From Flavobacterium potami (GTDB taxonomy: Bacteria > Bacteroidota > Bacteroidia > Flavobacteriales > Flavobacteriaceae): DNA of 64,000 nt. The translations under genes and the position numbers were made by a program. Under the pieces are notes generated by a model. The model was not told the DNA's origin. It worked only from the letters and a program-made list of their open reading frames with translations, and did no database searches. Of this stretch, positions 1 through 7,809 are shown in pieces. Positions within the stretch are counted from its first letter, which is position 1, and every line of letters begins with the position of its first letter. The DNA lies in assembly GCF_020026915.1 (NCBI RefSeq), contig NZ_JAINUY010000007.1, positions 248,001 through 312,000 of the forward strand. The letters run 5' to 3'.

Positions 1-1131
1 GGCGAGAGGAGTGTTTGTTGCGCCAGCGAAGACTGCAGCAAATCCCATTCCTGCAAGAAGACTCATTGGAAGCGGAATGAAAAGGGAAAGAGTATTGCCT
101 AATGCTGCTCCGATGAAGAATAAAGGGGTTACTTCGCCGCCTTTGAAACCTGCTGCCAGGGTAATGATTGTAAAAATCATTTTTAAAGCAAAATCATATT
201 CTGGAAGTGTTTTTTCAAAAGACTCAACTATAACTGGAACTCCGAGGCCAATATATCGGGTTGTGCCGAGAAGAAGTACTAAAATTACAATGATGATTCC
301 TCCTGCGAAAGGGCGCATTGGAGCCCATTTTATATGTTTTTTATATTGAATTGAAGCAAAATGAATTGTTCTGCTGAATGAAACGGCACATATTCCAAAT
401 ATAATTCCAGCCAAAATACTGTAAAGTATAGGTAGAGCAGTCACTTTAGGAATATCTGTAATTTGATAATGCGTATGATGGGCATTCCACATGCGGGTTA
501 CTATATCGGCAAAAACTGCCGATGTAAAAGCAGGAAAAACTGCATTATATTTAATTTTCCCGATAAGAAAAACTTCAAGACCAAAGACAGCTCCTGCCAG
601 CGGAGTTCCGAATACAGAACCAAAACCAGCGGCAATAGCAGCGATCAGCAACATTTTTCTTTCTTCATTATTCAAACGAAATGACTTGGTAAGCTGGTCT
701 GAAATTGCTCCTGCCATCTGAAGCGCAGTGCCCTCTCGTCCTGCAGAACCCCCAAATAGATGCGTTACAATAGTTCCGACATATACAAAAGGAGCCATTT
801 TAAGAGGAATGATTTCTTTAGGCTCATGAATATTGTTAATGAGCAGATTGTTTCCTGCTTCTACATCCTGACCTTTGTAGAGATACAGAATGCCAACAGC
901 AAGTCCGCCAAAAGGAAGTAAATAAATAAGCCAGAAATGGCTTTCGCGAATAGCCGTTGCCCATTCAAGAGAAATTAGAAAACCTGCGGAAGCTGAACCT
1001 ACAAGCGTTCCGATAATTATACTGATAAACAGCCATTTTAAAATAAATAAAACAACAGGGAGGGGTTTAAAGATTGTTTTAATCTTTAAAACTTGATTTT
1101 TAGTAAATGAATTTTTGAAATTCTGAGACAT
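1..1131 (-). CDS. CLC-type fluoride/proton antiporter (3' end outside window)
   Basis: The frame is open from ATG at 1131 to the window edge (377 codons, no stop), so the C-terminus is missing. It encodes a polytopic membrane protein with CLC signatures: GNNLL at residues 93-97, GREGT at 131-135 and GGEVTP at 331-336. Ordinary chloride CLCs have GSGIP, GREGP and GxFxP at these sites; the variants seen are those described for the fluoride-exporting CLC-F branch. The product would sit in the inner membrane and expel fluoride in exchange for protons. Regulation is visible: a fluoride riboswitch and a strong promoter lie directly upstream. Family assignment is firm; fluoride specificity is inferred from motifs plus riboswitch. 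Confidence 0.93.
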   Translation of the reverse strand, partial: MSQNFKNSFTKNQVLKIKTIFKPLPVVLFILKWLFISIIIGTLVGSASAGFLISLEWATAIRESHFWLIYLLPFGGLAVGILYLYKGQDVEAGNNLLINNIHEPKEIIPLKMAPFVYVGTIVTHLFGGSAGREGTALQMAGAISDQLTKSFRLNNEERKMLLIAAIAAGFGSVFGTPLAGAVFGLEVFLIGKIKYNAVFPAFTSAVFADIVTRMWNAHHTHYQITDIPKVTALPILYSILAGIIFGICAVSFSRTIHFASIQYKKHIKWAPMRPFAGGIIIVILVLLLGTTRYIGLGVPVIVESFEKTLPEYDFALKMIFTIITLAAGFKGGEVTPLFFIGAALGNTLSLFIPLPMSLLAGMGFAAVFAGATNTPLA

Positions 1132-1169
1132 ATGTATCCTGATTAAAATGAGTAAACATTTAATTTAAT

Positions 1170-1222
1170 CAGGCGTCATCAGCTTTTTTAGGGCGGTTGG
1201 GTAAGGAAGAGCACCATTTCCT
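1170..1222 (-). ncRNA. Fluoride riboswitch (crcB motif)
   Basis: On the minus strand the 5' UTR of the CLC gene holds the crcB-motif landmarks in order: GGAAATGGTGCTCTTCC, an AACCGCCC segment, then AGCTGATGACGCCTG. This matches the known fluoride aptamer layout (GG..AUGG.., UAA/ACGCC core, AGCU.AUGACnCCU). Immediately downstream, CTGATTAAA can pair with TTTAATCAG just before the ATG. That hairpin shares bases with the 3' side of the aptamer and is a plausible expression platform. No U-tract follows, so control is more likely at translation than termination. Confidence 0.9.
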
Positions 1223-1231
1223 TTTGTTTTA

Positions 1232-1262
1232 CAAATGTATGCTATTTTTATTAATAACCAAA
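1232..1262 (-). promoter_or_regulatory. Promoter of the CLC gene
   Basis: Minus strand reads TTTG (1262-1259), 19 nt, then TACATTTG (1239-1232), a full match to the Bacteroidota TTTG-N19-TAnnTTTG promoter. Transcription would begin just before the riboswitch. Confidence 0.8.
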
Positions 1263-1372
1263 AAGAAAATCACTATTCCTTACGTCTGCTTAACCTAACG
1301 GGATTCGAATCATAATGTATTGAAAATACTGGCTTTTTAAAATTTTAAAAATTCAAATAAATTTTATCGAAC

Positions 1373-1407
1373 CAAAAAAAGCCTGAGAAATCTAGATTTC
1401 TCAGGCT
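1373..1407 (-). terminator. Terminator downstream of tRNA-fMet copy 1
   Basis: A perfect palindrome (AAAGCCTGAGAAATC and its complement, centred on CTAG) is followed on the minus strand by a run of T. It lies 16 bp after the tRNA 3' end. Confidence 0.8.
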
Positions 1408-1422
1408 TTTACTTTAAAATAG

Positions 1423-1495
1423 TAGCGGGAACAGGACTCGAACCTGTGACCTTCGGGTTATGAGCCCGACGAGCTGCCTACTGCTCTATCCCGCG
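1423..1495 (-). tRNA. Initiator tRNA-fMet (CAT), copy 1
   Basis: A full cloverleaf with anticodon CAT. Initiator features are visible: an unpaired C1/T72 acceptor end, three consecutive G:C pairs in the anticodon stem (GGG/CCC), and an A11:T24 pair in the D stem. CCA is not encoded. An identical copy lies at 25179-25251. Confidence 0.93.
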
Positions 1496-1507
1496 ATGTT
1501 TCGGGTG

Positions 1508-1537
1508 CAAAGATACACACTAAATGTGGTTTTGCAA
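1508..1537 (-). promoter_or_regulatory. Promoter of tRNA-fMet copy 1
   Basis: Minus strand TTG (1537-1535), 19-nt spacer, TATCTTTG (1515-1508). The -7 box and following GCACCCGAA are shared with the second initiator tRNA. Confidence 0.8.
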
Positions 1538-1586
1538 GCTATTTTTATAATTTATTTTTTATAAGTGATGAAAAGACGAGCTTTTA

Positions 1587-2111
1587 TTACAATTTATAAG
1601 CTAATAATTCCTCGTAAACGTTTCCTTTTAAGCCTAATAACAATCCAAAAGCAGGTTCGGTTTTTATACCACTTTTTTTTAGTTTTATAATTTCTAATCG
1701 GAAATTTTCGTCTTTTGAGCGCAGAATCTGATCCTCAATAACCATGTGTTTGTAGCCATTTTGTTCCTTTGTTGGAACATTTTGCCCGAAAATCTCAATT
1801 TCAAAAGCATCAATATAGAAGTTTGCAACAACAGATTCCCGATTATTAATCAGATTTTCGCGAATGCTAAAGTCCTTTTTGTTTTTGAATAATGCTTTTA
1901 CTTTTTCAATAAAATCAGATTTGTTTTTCCAACAACATACAATGTCAAGATCGCTGTTCTCGATATCAATATTTATTGGAATTGTACCGACCAAGATCGG
2001 ATCGAAATCAGCGAGATTTTCTAAAACTTTATGTTTTGTCAAAACTTCAAATGCCAATTGCTGTTTTTGATTTCCTGTTTTTAAATAAGTGATGTCTGTA
2101 AAATCAATCAT
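1587..2111 (-). CDS. DUF4269 nucleotidyltransferase-like protein
   Basis: A 174-residue soluble protein. Residues ~41-60 read GTIPINIDIENSDLDIVCCW, a nucleotidyltransferase-fold signature with a glycine followed by an SDLDI acidic pair, typical of DUF4269. Substrate and reaction are unknown; minimal nucleotidyltransferases of this type may act on small molecules, RNA or proteins. The ATG overlaps the stop of the upstream GT39 gene by one base (TAATG), so the two are probably co-translated. No regulatory site is evident between them. Confidence 0.8.
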   Translation of the reverse strand: MIDFTDITYLKTGNQKQQLAFEVLTKHKVLENLADFDPILVGTIPINIDIENSDLDIVCCWKNKSDFIEKVKALFKNKKDFSIRENLINNRESVVANFYIDAFEIEIFGQNVPTKEQNGYKHMVIEDQILRSKDENFRLEIIKLKKSGIKTEPAFGLLLGLKGNVYEELLAYKL

Positions 2112-3637
2112 TAATCTTTATAATTTTTTTCTTCTTTGATTTCTTGCTTTAATCTTTTGTTGATATCGATTTTGGCATTCGTAAAAACAAAAATAGTTGT
2201 TCCGTATTCTCGAGCATATTTATTTGTTATCTGACCGCCGATAGCCGCAGTTTCAAAATAGGGAGCAGTTTCTTTTAGTTCTTCGTTGTTTTCATCAAAT
2301 TCTTTCACGCGAATTAGGTTTTTGTATTGGATTTTTAAGTTAAACCAATTCACATAATCAGCATTAAACGAAACAGCTTTAATTCCTTTTTTCGAGTAGT
2401 AATTAATTGCTCCAGCTTGGCCATAATTATCGCAAAGTACAATTGTTTCTTTTTGATTTGGCATTTCAGCGTAAATAGAATCTGTTTTTCTGGCTAATTC
2501 TTTCCAACCCAACATATCGGCAAAATCCTGAGGTAGTTGATGGTCTTTTCCATCTTCCCAACGTAGCATGCCCAGTTTTTGATATTTTTCTGAGTGCGTA
2601 ACCATATACTCCGGACTTTTATTTGGAAAAGCGACATTGTACATCGGAATAAAAAGCAGAATTGGAAGCAGAATAAAAACGGGTTTTAAAAAACGTTTCC
2701 AACCTTCATTTAAAACTTCTGATAAAAAAACAGCTCCAAAAACAATATAGATGGGATACAAACCAATTACGTAATATGCCTTTGCTTTGAAATAAATGAA
2801 AATAAAAAGCGTAAAGACAAAAGAGGCAAAAAAGAGTTGGTATTTTTTGAGTGGTTTGTAAAATATAACCGCATAAAGGCCAGCTAAAATGACAAACAAA
2901 CCGCCAATAAAAAAGAGAATCTGCTCCTTAATAAAGTCCGCCAAATTAACATTTACTAATTGCGTTGCGGCTAGTTCGTTCATATGATGTATAATCGGAA
3001 ACTGATTTCGATATTGCCAAACCAGATTCGGAAGAATAAGAAGAAGTCCAAAAGCCAACGCCAGATAAAATTGTTTTCTCGCCAACATTTTTCTTTGTTT
3101 AGAAATCACAATTGCAGGAAATAATCCAAGTAACAAGAAAATAATATTGTATTTATTTAAAAAACCAAAAGCAAAAATGATTGCTCCAAAATAGATCCAT
3201 TTACCATCTTCTGAATCTATGTATCGAATTAGAACATAATAAATCGCTGTCCAGCATAAAACATCTAAAGAATTGGGCTGATACAACATATTGAGACGTA
3301 ATAAACACGAAAATAAAATACACAAGGCTCCTAAAATCAAGGCGTACAAGTTTCCTTTTAGCAGTTCGATAGTTTTCCAGACAATTAAAAGTGTCAGTGC
3401 GCCAAATAGGGCAGGGAAGAATTTGACCCAGAAAACAGAATTTCCAAGCAATAAAATAATACAAGAAAACCATGAAGTTACAGGCGGAACAGACAAAAAT
3501 CCCCAAGCGGTGTGATGTGCCTGATCGAGATGCAGATATTCATCGCGCTGTAAATCGTACTCGGGACTAATTAAAATATATTGGAGAATGAATTTTAAGA
3601 GAATAAACCCAATTAAAATTAGTGTTTTTTTGGTCAT
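2111..3637 (-). CDS. GT39-like membrane glycosyltransferase (ArnT/PMT type)
   Basis: A 508-residue protein with a run of hydrophobic helices over roughly residues 1-345 and a soluble C-terminal part. The first periplasmic loop contains EYDLQRDEYLHLDQAHH, the acidic D/RDE loop characteristic of GT39/ArnT-like transferases that use polyprenyl-phosphate sugars. The later stretch GLYPIYIVFGAVFL is also typical. It probably adds a sugar to a lipid or protein on the periplasmic face; the acceptor cannot be told. It is translationally coupled to the DUF4269 gene. Confidence 0.85.
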   Translation of the reverse strand: MTKKTLILIGFILLKFILQYILISPEYDLQRDEYLHLDQAHHTAWGFLSVPPVTSWFSCIILLLGNSVFWVKFFPALFGALTLLIVWKTIELLKGNLYALILGALCILFSCLLRLNMLYQPNSLDVLCWTAIYYVLIRYIDSEDGKWIYFGAIIFAFGFLNKYNIIFLLLGLFPAIVISKQRKMLARKQFYLALAFGLLLILPNLVWQYRNQFPIIHHMNELAATQLVNVNLADFIKEQILFFIGGLFVILAGLYAVIFYKPLKKYQLFFASFVFTLFIFIYFKAKAYYVIGLYPIYIVFGAVFLSEVLNEGWKRFLKPVFILLPILLFIPMYNVAFPNKSPEYMVTHSEKYQKLGMLRWEDGKDHQLPQDFADMLGWKELARKTDSIYAEMPNQKETIVLCDNYGQAGAINYYSKKGIKAVSFNADYVNWFNLKIQYKNLIRVKEFDENNEELKETAPYFETAAIGGQITNKYAREYGTTIFVFTNAKIDINKRLKQEIKEEKNYKD

Positions 3638-3739
3638 GGAGTTTGTGGTTTTGTGGTAAGTGGTTTGATGTCAGTATAATGGTATAGCGAATATACCATT
3701 TATTTTGATTTGAAAAACGAGAAGCGCAATCTATGGAAA

Positions 3740-3767
3740 TAAAAAAGCTCCAGATTTCTCTGAAGCT
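3740..3767 (-). terminator. Terminator after the DUF4494 gene
   Basis: Minus-strand hairpin with stem AGCTTCAGA / TCTGGAGCT around a GAAA loop (3767-3746), then TTTTTT. The same hairpin ends both the tRNA-Glu and second tRNA-fMet transcripts. Confidence 0.8.
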
Positions 3768-3780
3768 TTTCTGAAATTTT

Positions 3781-4329
3781 TTATTCCTCTGTTGCAGTTT
3801 CAAATTCCATGTGATCGACAATTTCTTCATCTGGTCTTTCTGGTTTTGAGGCTTTTAAAGCATTAAATCTTTCTAACATTTCTGTTTCGCCTTCTTCGCC
3901 ACTGAAATAAGGGAAAACATCCATAATTGGTGATTCTGAAATCGCAGGGATTGAATATTCTCCCATTGTATTTTTCATTATATGAATGGTATTGTCAAAA
4001 GCTTCGCGAACGTCATTTGCCTGAACCAACATATACATACTTGTTTTGCGTTCTTTACCACTTTCTTCATCGTAAGCAATTAAAGAAACTTTAGATTTAA
4101 ACCATCTGTCTGCATTTTCAAACGGATGAATTTCAGCATAATTGGCTACTTTAATATTCGTGATTTTAAATTCTTCACTAATATAAGCCGCCATTTCTTC
4201 ATTAATTCTTTTTTCGGCTTCTGTGTAAGACAAAGCATCAACCAAATAGGGTTCTGTCAATACTTTTTGTCCACCAGTTTCATCAGTTTTTCTATATTTT
4301 ACTTTGCATTCGTACCAAACTACGCTCAT
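3781..4329 (-). CDS. DUF4494 domain protein
   Basis: A 182-residue cytosolic protein starting MSVVWYECKVKYRKTDETG, a well-conserved Bacteroidota family of unknown function (DUF4494). The conserved stretch covers about residues 1-150 (WYECKVKY, LVDALSYTEAE, WFKSKV, YMLVQANDV); the acidic tail is variable. It stands alone, with its own terminator and a TATCTTTG -7 box at 4352-4359. No catalytic motif is apparent. Confidence 0.85.
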   Translation of the reverse strand: MSVVWYECKVKYRKTDETGGQKVLTEPYLVDALSYTEAEKRINEEMAAYISEEFKITNIKVANYAEIHPFENADRWFKSKVSLIAYDEESGKERKTSMYMLVQANDVREAFDNTIHIMKNTMGEYSIPAISESPIMDVFPYFSGEEGETEMLERFNALKASKPERPDEEIVDHMEFETATEE

Positions 4330-4351
4330 CTCTTTTAAATTTTAAGGATGC

Positions 4352-4359
4352 CAAAGATA
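4352..4359 (-). promoter_or_regulatory. -7 box upstream of DUF4494
   Basis: TATCTTTG on the minus strand, 23 bp before the ATG, fits TAnnTTTG. A clear -33 TTG is not seen. Confidence 0.55.
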
Positions 4360-4747
4360 TATTTTACAGGAAAATAAATAGTTAAATCTCGAAATAGATA
4401 TTCACAATTTTTATTGATTTTGGGTAATGTTTTGAGGTTGTGAAAGTTGTGTTTTTGTGTTTGAAAGGTTTTGTAATCGCATTCATTCTTTTTGGTTTCT
4501 AAAAAAAAATAAAAATTTTTCAGCACGATTTTTGGGTTTAAATATTTGTAATTCAGTGTTTTATTTTTGTCGGGTTTAGATTTTATAAAAAAAATGAATT
4601 TTACTCAAACCAAATCATCGATTTGAACGTAAGTGGGAAAATACAATGGTTGGGAATGAGGTAAATTCGAAATAAATGTAGTTTTTGGAAGAACTGAATC
4701 TTACCGCATTCCTGGCTATTGTTTTTTATAATTTTTAAGCAGCATAA
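4360..4747. other. Intergenic region without a recognised gene
   Basis: AT-rich DNA between DUF4494 and the 81-aa gene. TATTTTTG at 4562-4569 (+) is a possible -7 box with no good -33 partner. The 63-codon minus frame at 4335-4526 has no protein-like features. Confidence 0.5.
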
Positions 4748-4993
4748 ATGACAGGAAAATTAAACGTTCAAAAATTAAAAGAAACTTTAAAATATTTGGA
4801 AAGCAAACATCGCGAATTGAAAAGAGAAGATCAAAATGACACTCGAAGTCTTGAATCGATGATAAAATATTTGAAAAAAGACATGGTTGATCAATATAAT
4901 TTGGCTGATCATCATGATGAAATAAAAAAAGAAATCAAAAATACTGATGCGTTTATAGAGAATGTCAAAAGTATAATTGAGATCAATTCCTAA
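4748..4993 (+). CDS. Small charged helical protein, unknown
   Basis: An 81-residue protein rich in Lys, Glu and Asp with heptad-like Leu/Ile spacing (LKETLKYLESKHRELKRED and IKKEIKNTDAFIENVKSII), consistent with two helices or a coiled coil. No signal peptide or membrane segment. I do not recognise the family. It stands alone, with DUF4494 pointing away and the decayed HTH locus converging on it. The composition looks coding, but a spurious frame in AT-rich DNA cannot be excluded. Confidence 0.5.
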   Translation: MTGKLNVQKLKETLKYLESKHRELKREDQNDTRSLESMIKYLKKDMVDQYNLADHHDEIKKEIKNTDAFIENVKSIIEINS

Positions 4994-5017
4994 TATCATT
5001 ATAGTTGAATTTTACTT

Positions 5018-5368
5018 TTATTCGAGCTTAAATTTTTCGTTTTTACAATCCAGGATTAGTTTATGATGCAGGAAAAGTTTGTTTCCAATCATGCCCTGCA
5101 TTCCTGAGCGCTTCATTAAGAATTTTTGCAAATCCGACGTGCCTTCTATATACGTGACTTCCGAGAGATTTAATGCTGAATTTCCGAAGTATATTTTCTT
5201 TTTCGCGAAAGCGGTGAAAACCGACAATGTGTTTCCCTACAAATTTCCTTTTAGAATATTTCCAACTTCAATTCGTTGAATCGTTCTCAATGAAAGTCCA
5301 GATTTTTCGGCAAGTTCATTTTGAGTCATGTTTTTTTCTTCCCTCAAAATTTTAACTTTATTCTTCAT
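5018..5368 (-). pseudogene. Decayed XRE-type HTH gene with in-frame stop and downstream remnant
   Basis: ATG at 5368 opens a 43-codon frame (5368-5237) encoding MKNKVKILREEKNMTQNELA then EKSGLSLRTIQRIEVGNILK, a textbook XRE helix-turn-helix. The conserved domain normally runs on after the GNxLKG turn, but here TAG follows at 5239. In the same frame the sequence stays open to 5018 (about 69 further codons from a TTG at 5227), ending GMQGMIGNKLFLHHKLILDC. That resembles the C-terminus of retropepsin-like aspartyl proteases (GxxGxLGxxFL). The simplest reading is a deletion that joined two gene remnants, or a nonsense mutation. The 43-aa HTH peptide could still be made. Confidence 0.55.
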
Positions 5369-5557
5369 CACTTTTGTATGTTGTTGGAAAACGAAATTAT
5401 AAAAAGTTTTAATCAATTTGAGGTATTAAAAAGTGTTTGTTTTGAAGGCAAAATCAAAGTTTTAATAAAAAATTAAGTTTTTTTCTTTAACAAAAATTAC
5501 TAACTTGTTGTAGAATAAATGATTCACTTAATATTATTTTCAAAAAAAAATACCACT

Positions 5558-7030
5558 ATGCGAGTATCAGTAGTTCGAAAAAGTATAAAATTTACACCAG
5601 ATTCAAGACGAGTTGTTGCCAGATATTTTATGAACGGCATCGAACGAACCCAACAGATGGTACTTCGGATTATGACACTCGAAGAAAAAGAAGTACTACA
5701 GACTTTAGAACAAACGCTTCGTGAATTTGCAAGACGTCATCGAAATATTTCGGCTGTTTTTTTCAGACATTGCGAAAGAATCAGACCTATCATAGAAGAA
5801 ATGCAGATTGATTTTGATGCCATGTCTCTAGATCGTAAAATGCTTATTGGTTCTTATTGTACAATGGAATATGCGATAGAATCTGCAGCAATTTTTAATC
5901 CGTCGATTGTAGAAGACTTCGATCAGACCGGTTTAGAAGCGGGAGAAAAACGTGTTGTAATTTCTTTTCGTGCCACCGGGGAAGGGCATATTTCTTCTAT
6001 TGTTTTTAGAAGAGGAATTTTAGATCGGGATAATAATCTTCAGATTATGAAAATCGGTAATCATATTGATAAAGCCGAAATCGAGCATAAAACATTATTC
6101 AATAAAGAGCGTTTTTTAACCAAATTGTCAGAAATGCATACAACGGATAAGTATATTGTCCAGATAATGCAGGATTTGCCAGAAGAATTTGAATTTGCGA
6201 TCTTAACAAATATGTTGACTACAGCTTTGAAAGATCCGCTAATTCGTGAGGAAAGAAAAACGGCTTTGCAGGAAATATTGTGGTTGGCAAATTCATTTTA
6301 TGATTTACAATTTAAACATGATTCGGATATTACAGAACGTGTTATTTTTCCAATTTCCGATTCTGAAAGTCGCGGTATAGAAGACGCACGTTTTGTTCGT
6401 TTTGTTGATGATGATAATTCTGTTCGTGTTATGGCGACCTATACAGCTTATAACGGACATACCATTTTACCTAAACTAATTTCTACTGAAGATTTTTATA
6501 GTTTTAGAGTAATGCCGCTTCATGGAGAGGGCGCTCAAAACAAAAACTTAGCTTTATTTCCTCGAAAAATAAAAGGCAAATATGCCATGTTGGCGAGAAT
6601 TGATGGTGTGAATAATTATATTATGTATTCGGATAGAGCGACGCAATGGAACACGCCAATTCTTTTGCAACAACCTCGTTTTACTTGGGAATTAACCCAA
6701 ATTGGAAATTGTGGTTCTCCGCTTTGGACCGAAGAAGGTTGGCTTGTTATAACACATGGTGTCGGTACAATGCGACGTTATTGTATCGGAGCTTCCTTAT
6801 TTGATTTGGATGATCCATCTAAAGAAATCGGAAGGCTTGCAGAGCCATTGCTTTCTCCATTAGAAGATGAACGCGAAGGATATGTTCCAAACGTTGTTTA
6901 TTCTTGCGGGGCAATTATTCATAACAATAGCTTGATTTTACCCTATGCCGTTTCAGATTATTCTTCAACTTATGGAGTTGTAGATATGGTTGAATTATTA
7001 GATGCCTTAAAAAAAAGCTATAAGAAATAG
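5558..7030 (+). CDS. GH130 family glycoside phosphorylase/hydrolase
   Basis: A 490-residue protein from ATG 5558; an in-frame ATG at 5519 would add 13 residues that look non-native. The C-terminal two thirds form a five-bladed propeller-type GH130 domain. ESRGIEDARF carries the conserved ED.R motif that holds the catalytic acid, and NCGSPLWTEEGWLVITHGVG and YVPNVVYSCG are further GH130 landmarks. The N-terminal ~180 residues are an extension seen in long Bacteroidota members. GH130 enzymes phosphorolyse or hydrolyse beta-mannosides. No signal peptide is seen, so it is probably cytosolic. No sugar-uptake genes are adjacent. Confidence 0.85.
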   Translation: MRVSVVRKSIKFTPDSRRVVARYFMNGIERTQQMVLRIMTLEEKEVLQTLEQTLREFARRHRNISAVFFRHCERIRPIIEEMQIDFDAMSLDRKMLIGSYCTMEYAIESAAIFNPSIVEDFDQTGLEAGEKRVVISFRATGEGHISSIVFRRGILDRDNNLQIMKIGNHIDKAEIEHKTLFNKERFLTKLSEMHTTDKYIVQIMQDLPEEFEFAILTNMLTTALKDPLIREERKTALQEILWLANSFYDLQFKHDSDITERVIFPISDSESRGIEDARFVRFVDDDNSVRVMATYTAYNGHTILPKLISTEDFYSFRVMPLHGEGAQNKNLALFPRKIKGKYAMLARIDGVNNYIMYSDRATQWNTPILLQQPRFTWELTQIGNCGSPLWTEEGWLVITHGVGTMRRYCIGASLFDLDDPSKEIGRLAEPLLSPLEDEREGYVPNVVYSCGAIIHNNSLILPYAVSDYSSTYGVVDMVELLDALKKSYKK

Positions 7031-7032
7031 TA

Positions 7033-7809
7033 TTATTTTTTAATGTCAGGGATTTTTTCAATCAGGTTTTTCCAATAGCGTTTCGGCATATGCTGCACAT
7101 GAAGTTTGGTGTTTTTTCTGGATTCGATATTGACATTCTTAAAATAATTACGCCATAAACTTTGAAAAAACTCTTCGTCTTCGTCTGAGATTTCGGCCAG
7201 AAATTTTGAAGACGAAGGATTTGCATCGAAAGTTAATTCGACTGTAGAAACACTTTTGAGATCATAATAAATGCCGTATTTGCGTTTGGTGTCGTAAATA
7301 AGCCAACGCTGATCGGCATAACGATTCTTGAAATGTTTTTCAATAAGTGGTAAAACATTACAATCTGGTTCGACAATGGCATAATACAATTGGTCTTTGG
7401 TTAGTTTAAAACGAACAAAAGCTTTCATTCTGTGACTTTCTTTTCCTGTTAAATGTGCTGCTTTCTGAATATTTAAAACATCGTTATTGCTTAAATCTCC
7501 TTCAATATTTGTTGAGCTCGAAAAAACATACGAAGCAAATCGAAATAAACTTTCTTCGATCTGTGGTAATTCAGAGAAAAAAGCGTGATTCATATTGGTA
7601 ATCCCATTTATGGAAAGACGTTGTTTGAGTCCTTTCAAGACCCGATTGGCTTTTGTATGGTCTGTTTCTGTGATATGTGTTTTTGAAAAAAGAAGCGCAT
7701 TTGAAGCTTCGTCTTTCGCAAAAACAACATCTTGGAGTTTGTACTCGTAGATTTCAAAAACAGCTGTAAGCCAGCCTTCAAAAGTTCCGTCGTAAATTAG
7801 TAATGTCAT
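7033..7809 (-). CDS. TIGR03915 family (DUF4130) putative DNA-repair protein
   Basis: A 258-residue protein with the conserved opening LLIYDGTFEGWLTAVFEIYE and a central MKAFVRFKLTKDQLYYAIVEPDCNVLPLI, both diagnostic of TIGR03915. Members are almost always encoded beside the TIGR03916 radical-SAM protein, as here; the ATG overlaps the upstream stop by one base (TAATG). The pair is proposed to act in DNA modification or repair, but the substrate is not known. The C-terminal HMPKRYWKNLIEKIPDIKK is typical. Confidence 0.88.
   Translation of the reverse strand: MTLLIYDGTFEGWLTAVFEIYEYKLQDVVFAKDEASNALLFSKTHITETDHTKANRVLKGLKQRLSINGITNMNHAFFSELPQIEESLFRFASYVFSSSTNIEGDLSNNDVLNIQKAAHLTGKESHRMKAFVRFKLTKDQLYYAIVEPDCNVLPLIEKHFKNRYADQRWLIYDTKRKYGIYYDLKSVSTVELTFDANPSSSKFLAEISDEDEEFFQSLWRNYFKNVNIESRKNTKLHVQHMPKRYWKNLIEKIPDIKK

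Noticed and set aside
463..721. Two plus-strand frames of 73-76 codons, and another at 11-349
   Set aside because: They lie opposite the CLC gene, whose translation gives conserved CLC motifs; these frames show none.
4335..4526. 63-codon minus frame upstream of DUF4494
   Set aside because: Covers the DUF4494 promoter region, with AT-driven Asn/Lys/Phe composition and no protein-like pattern.
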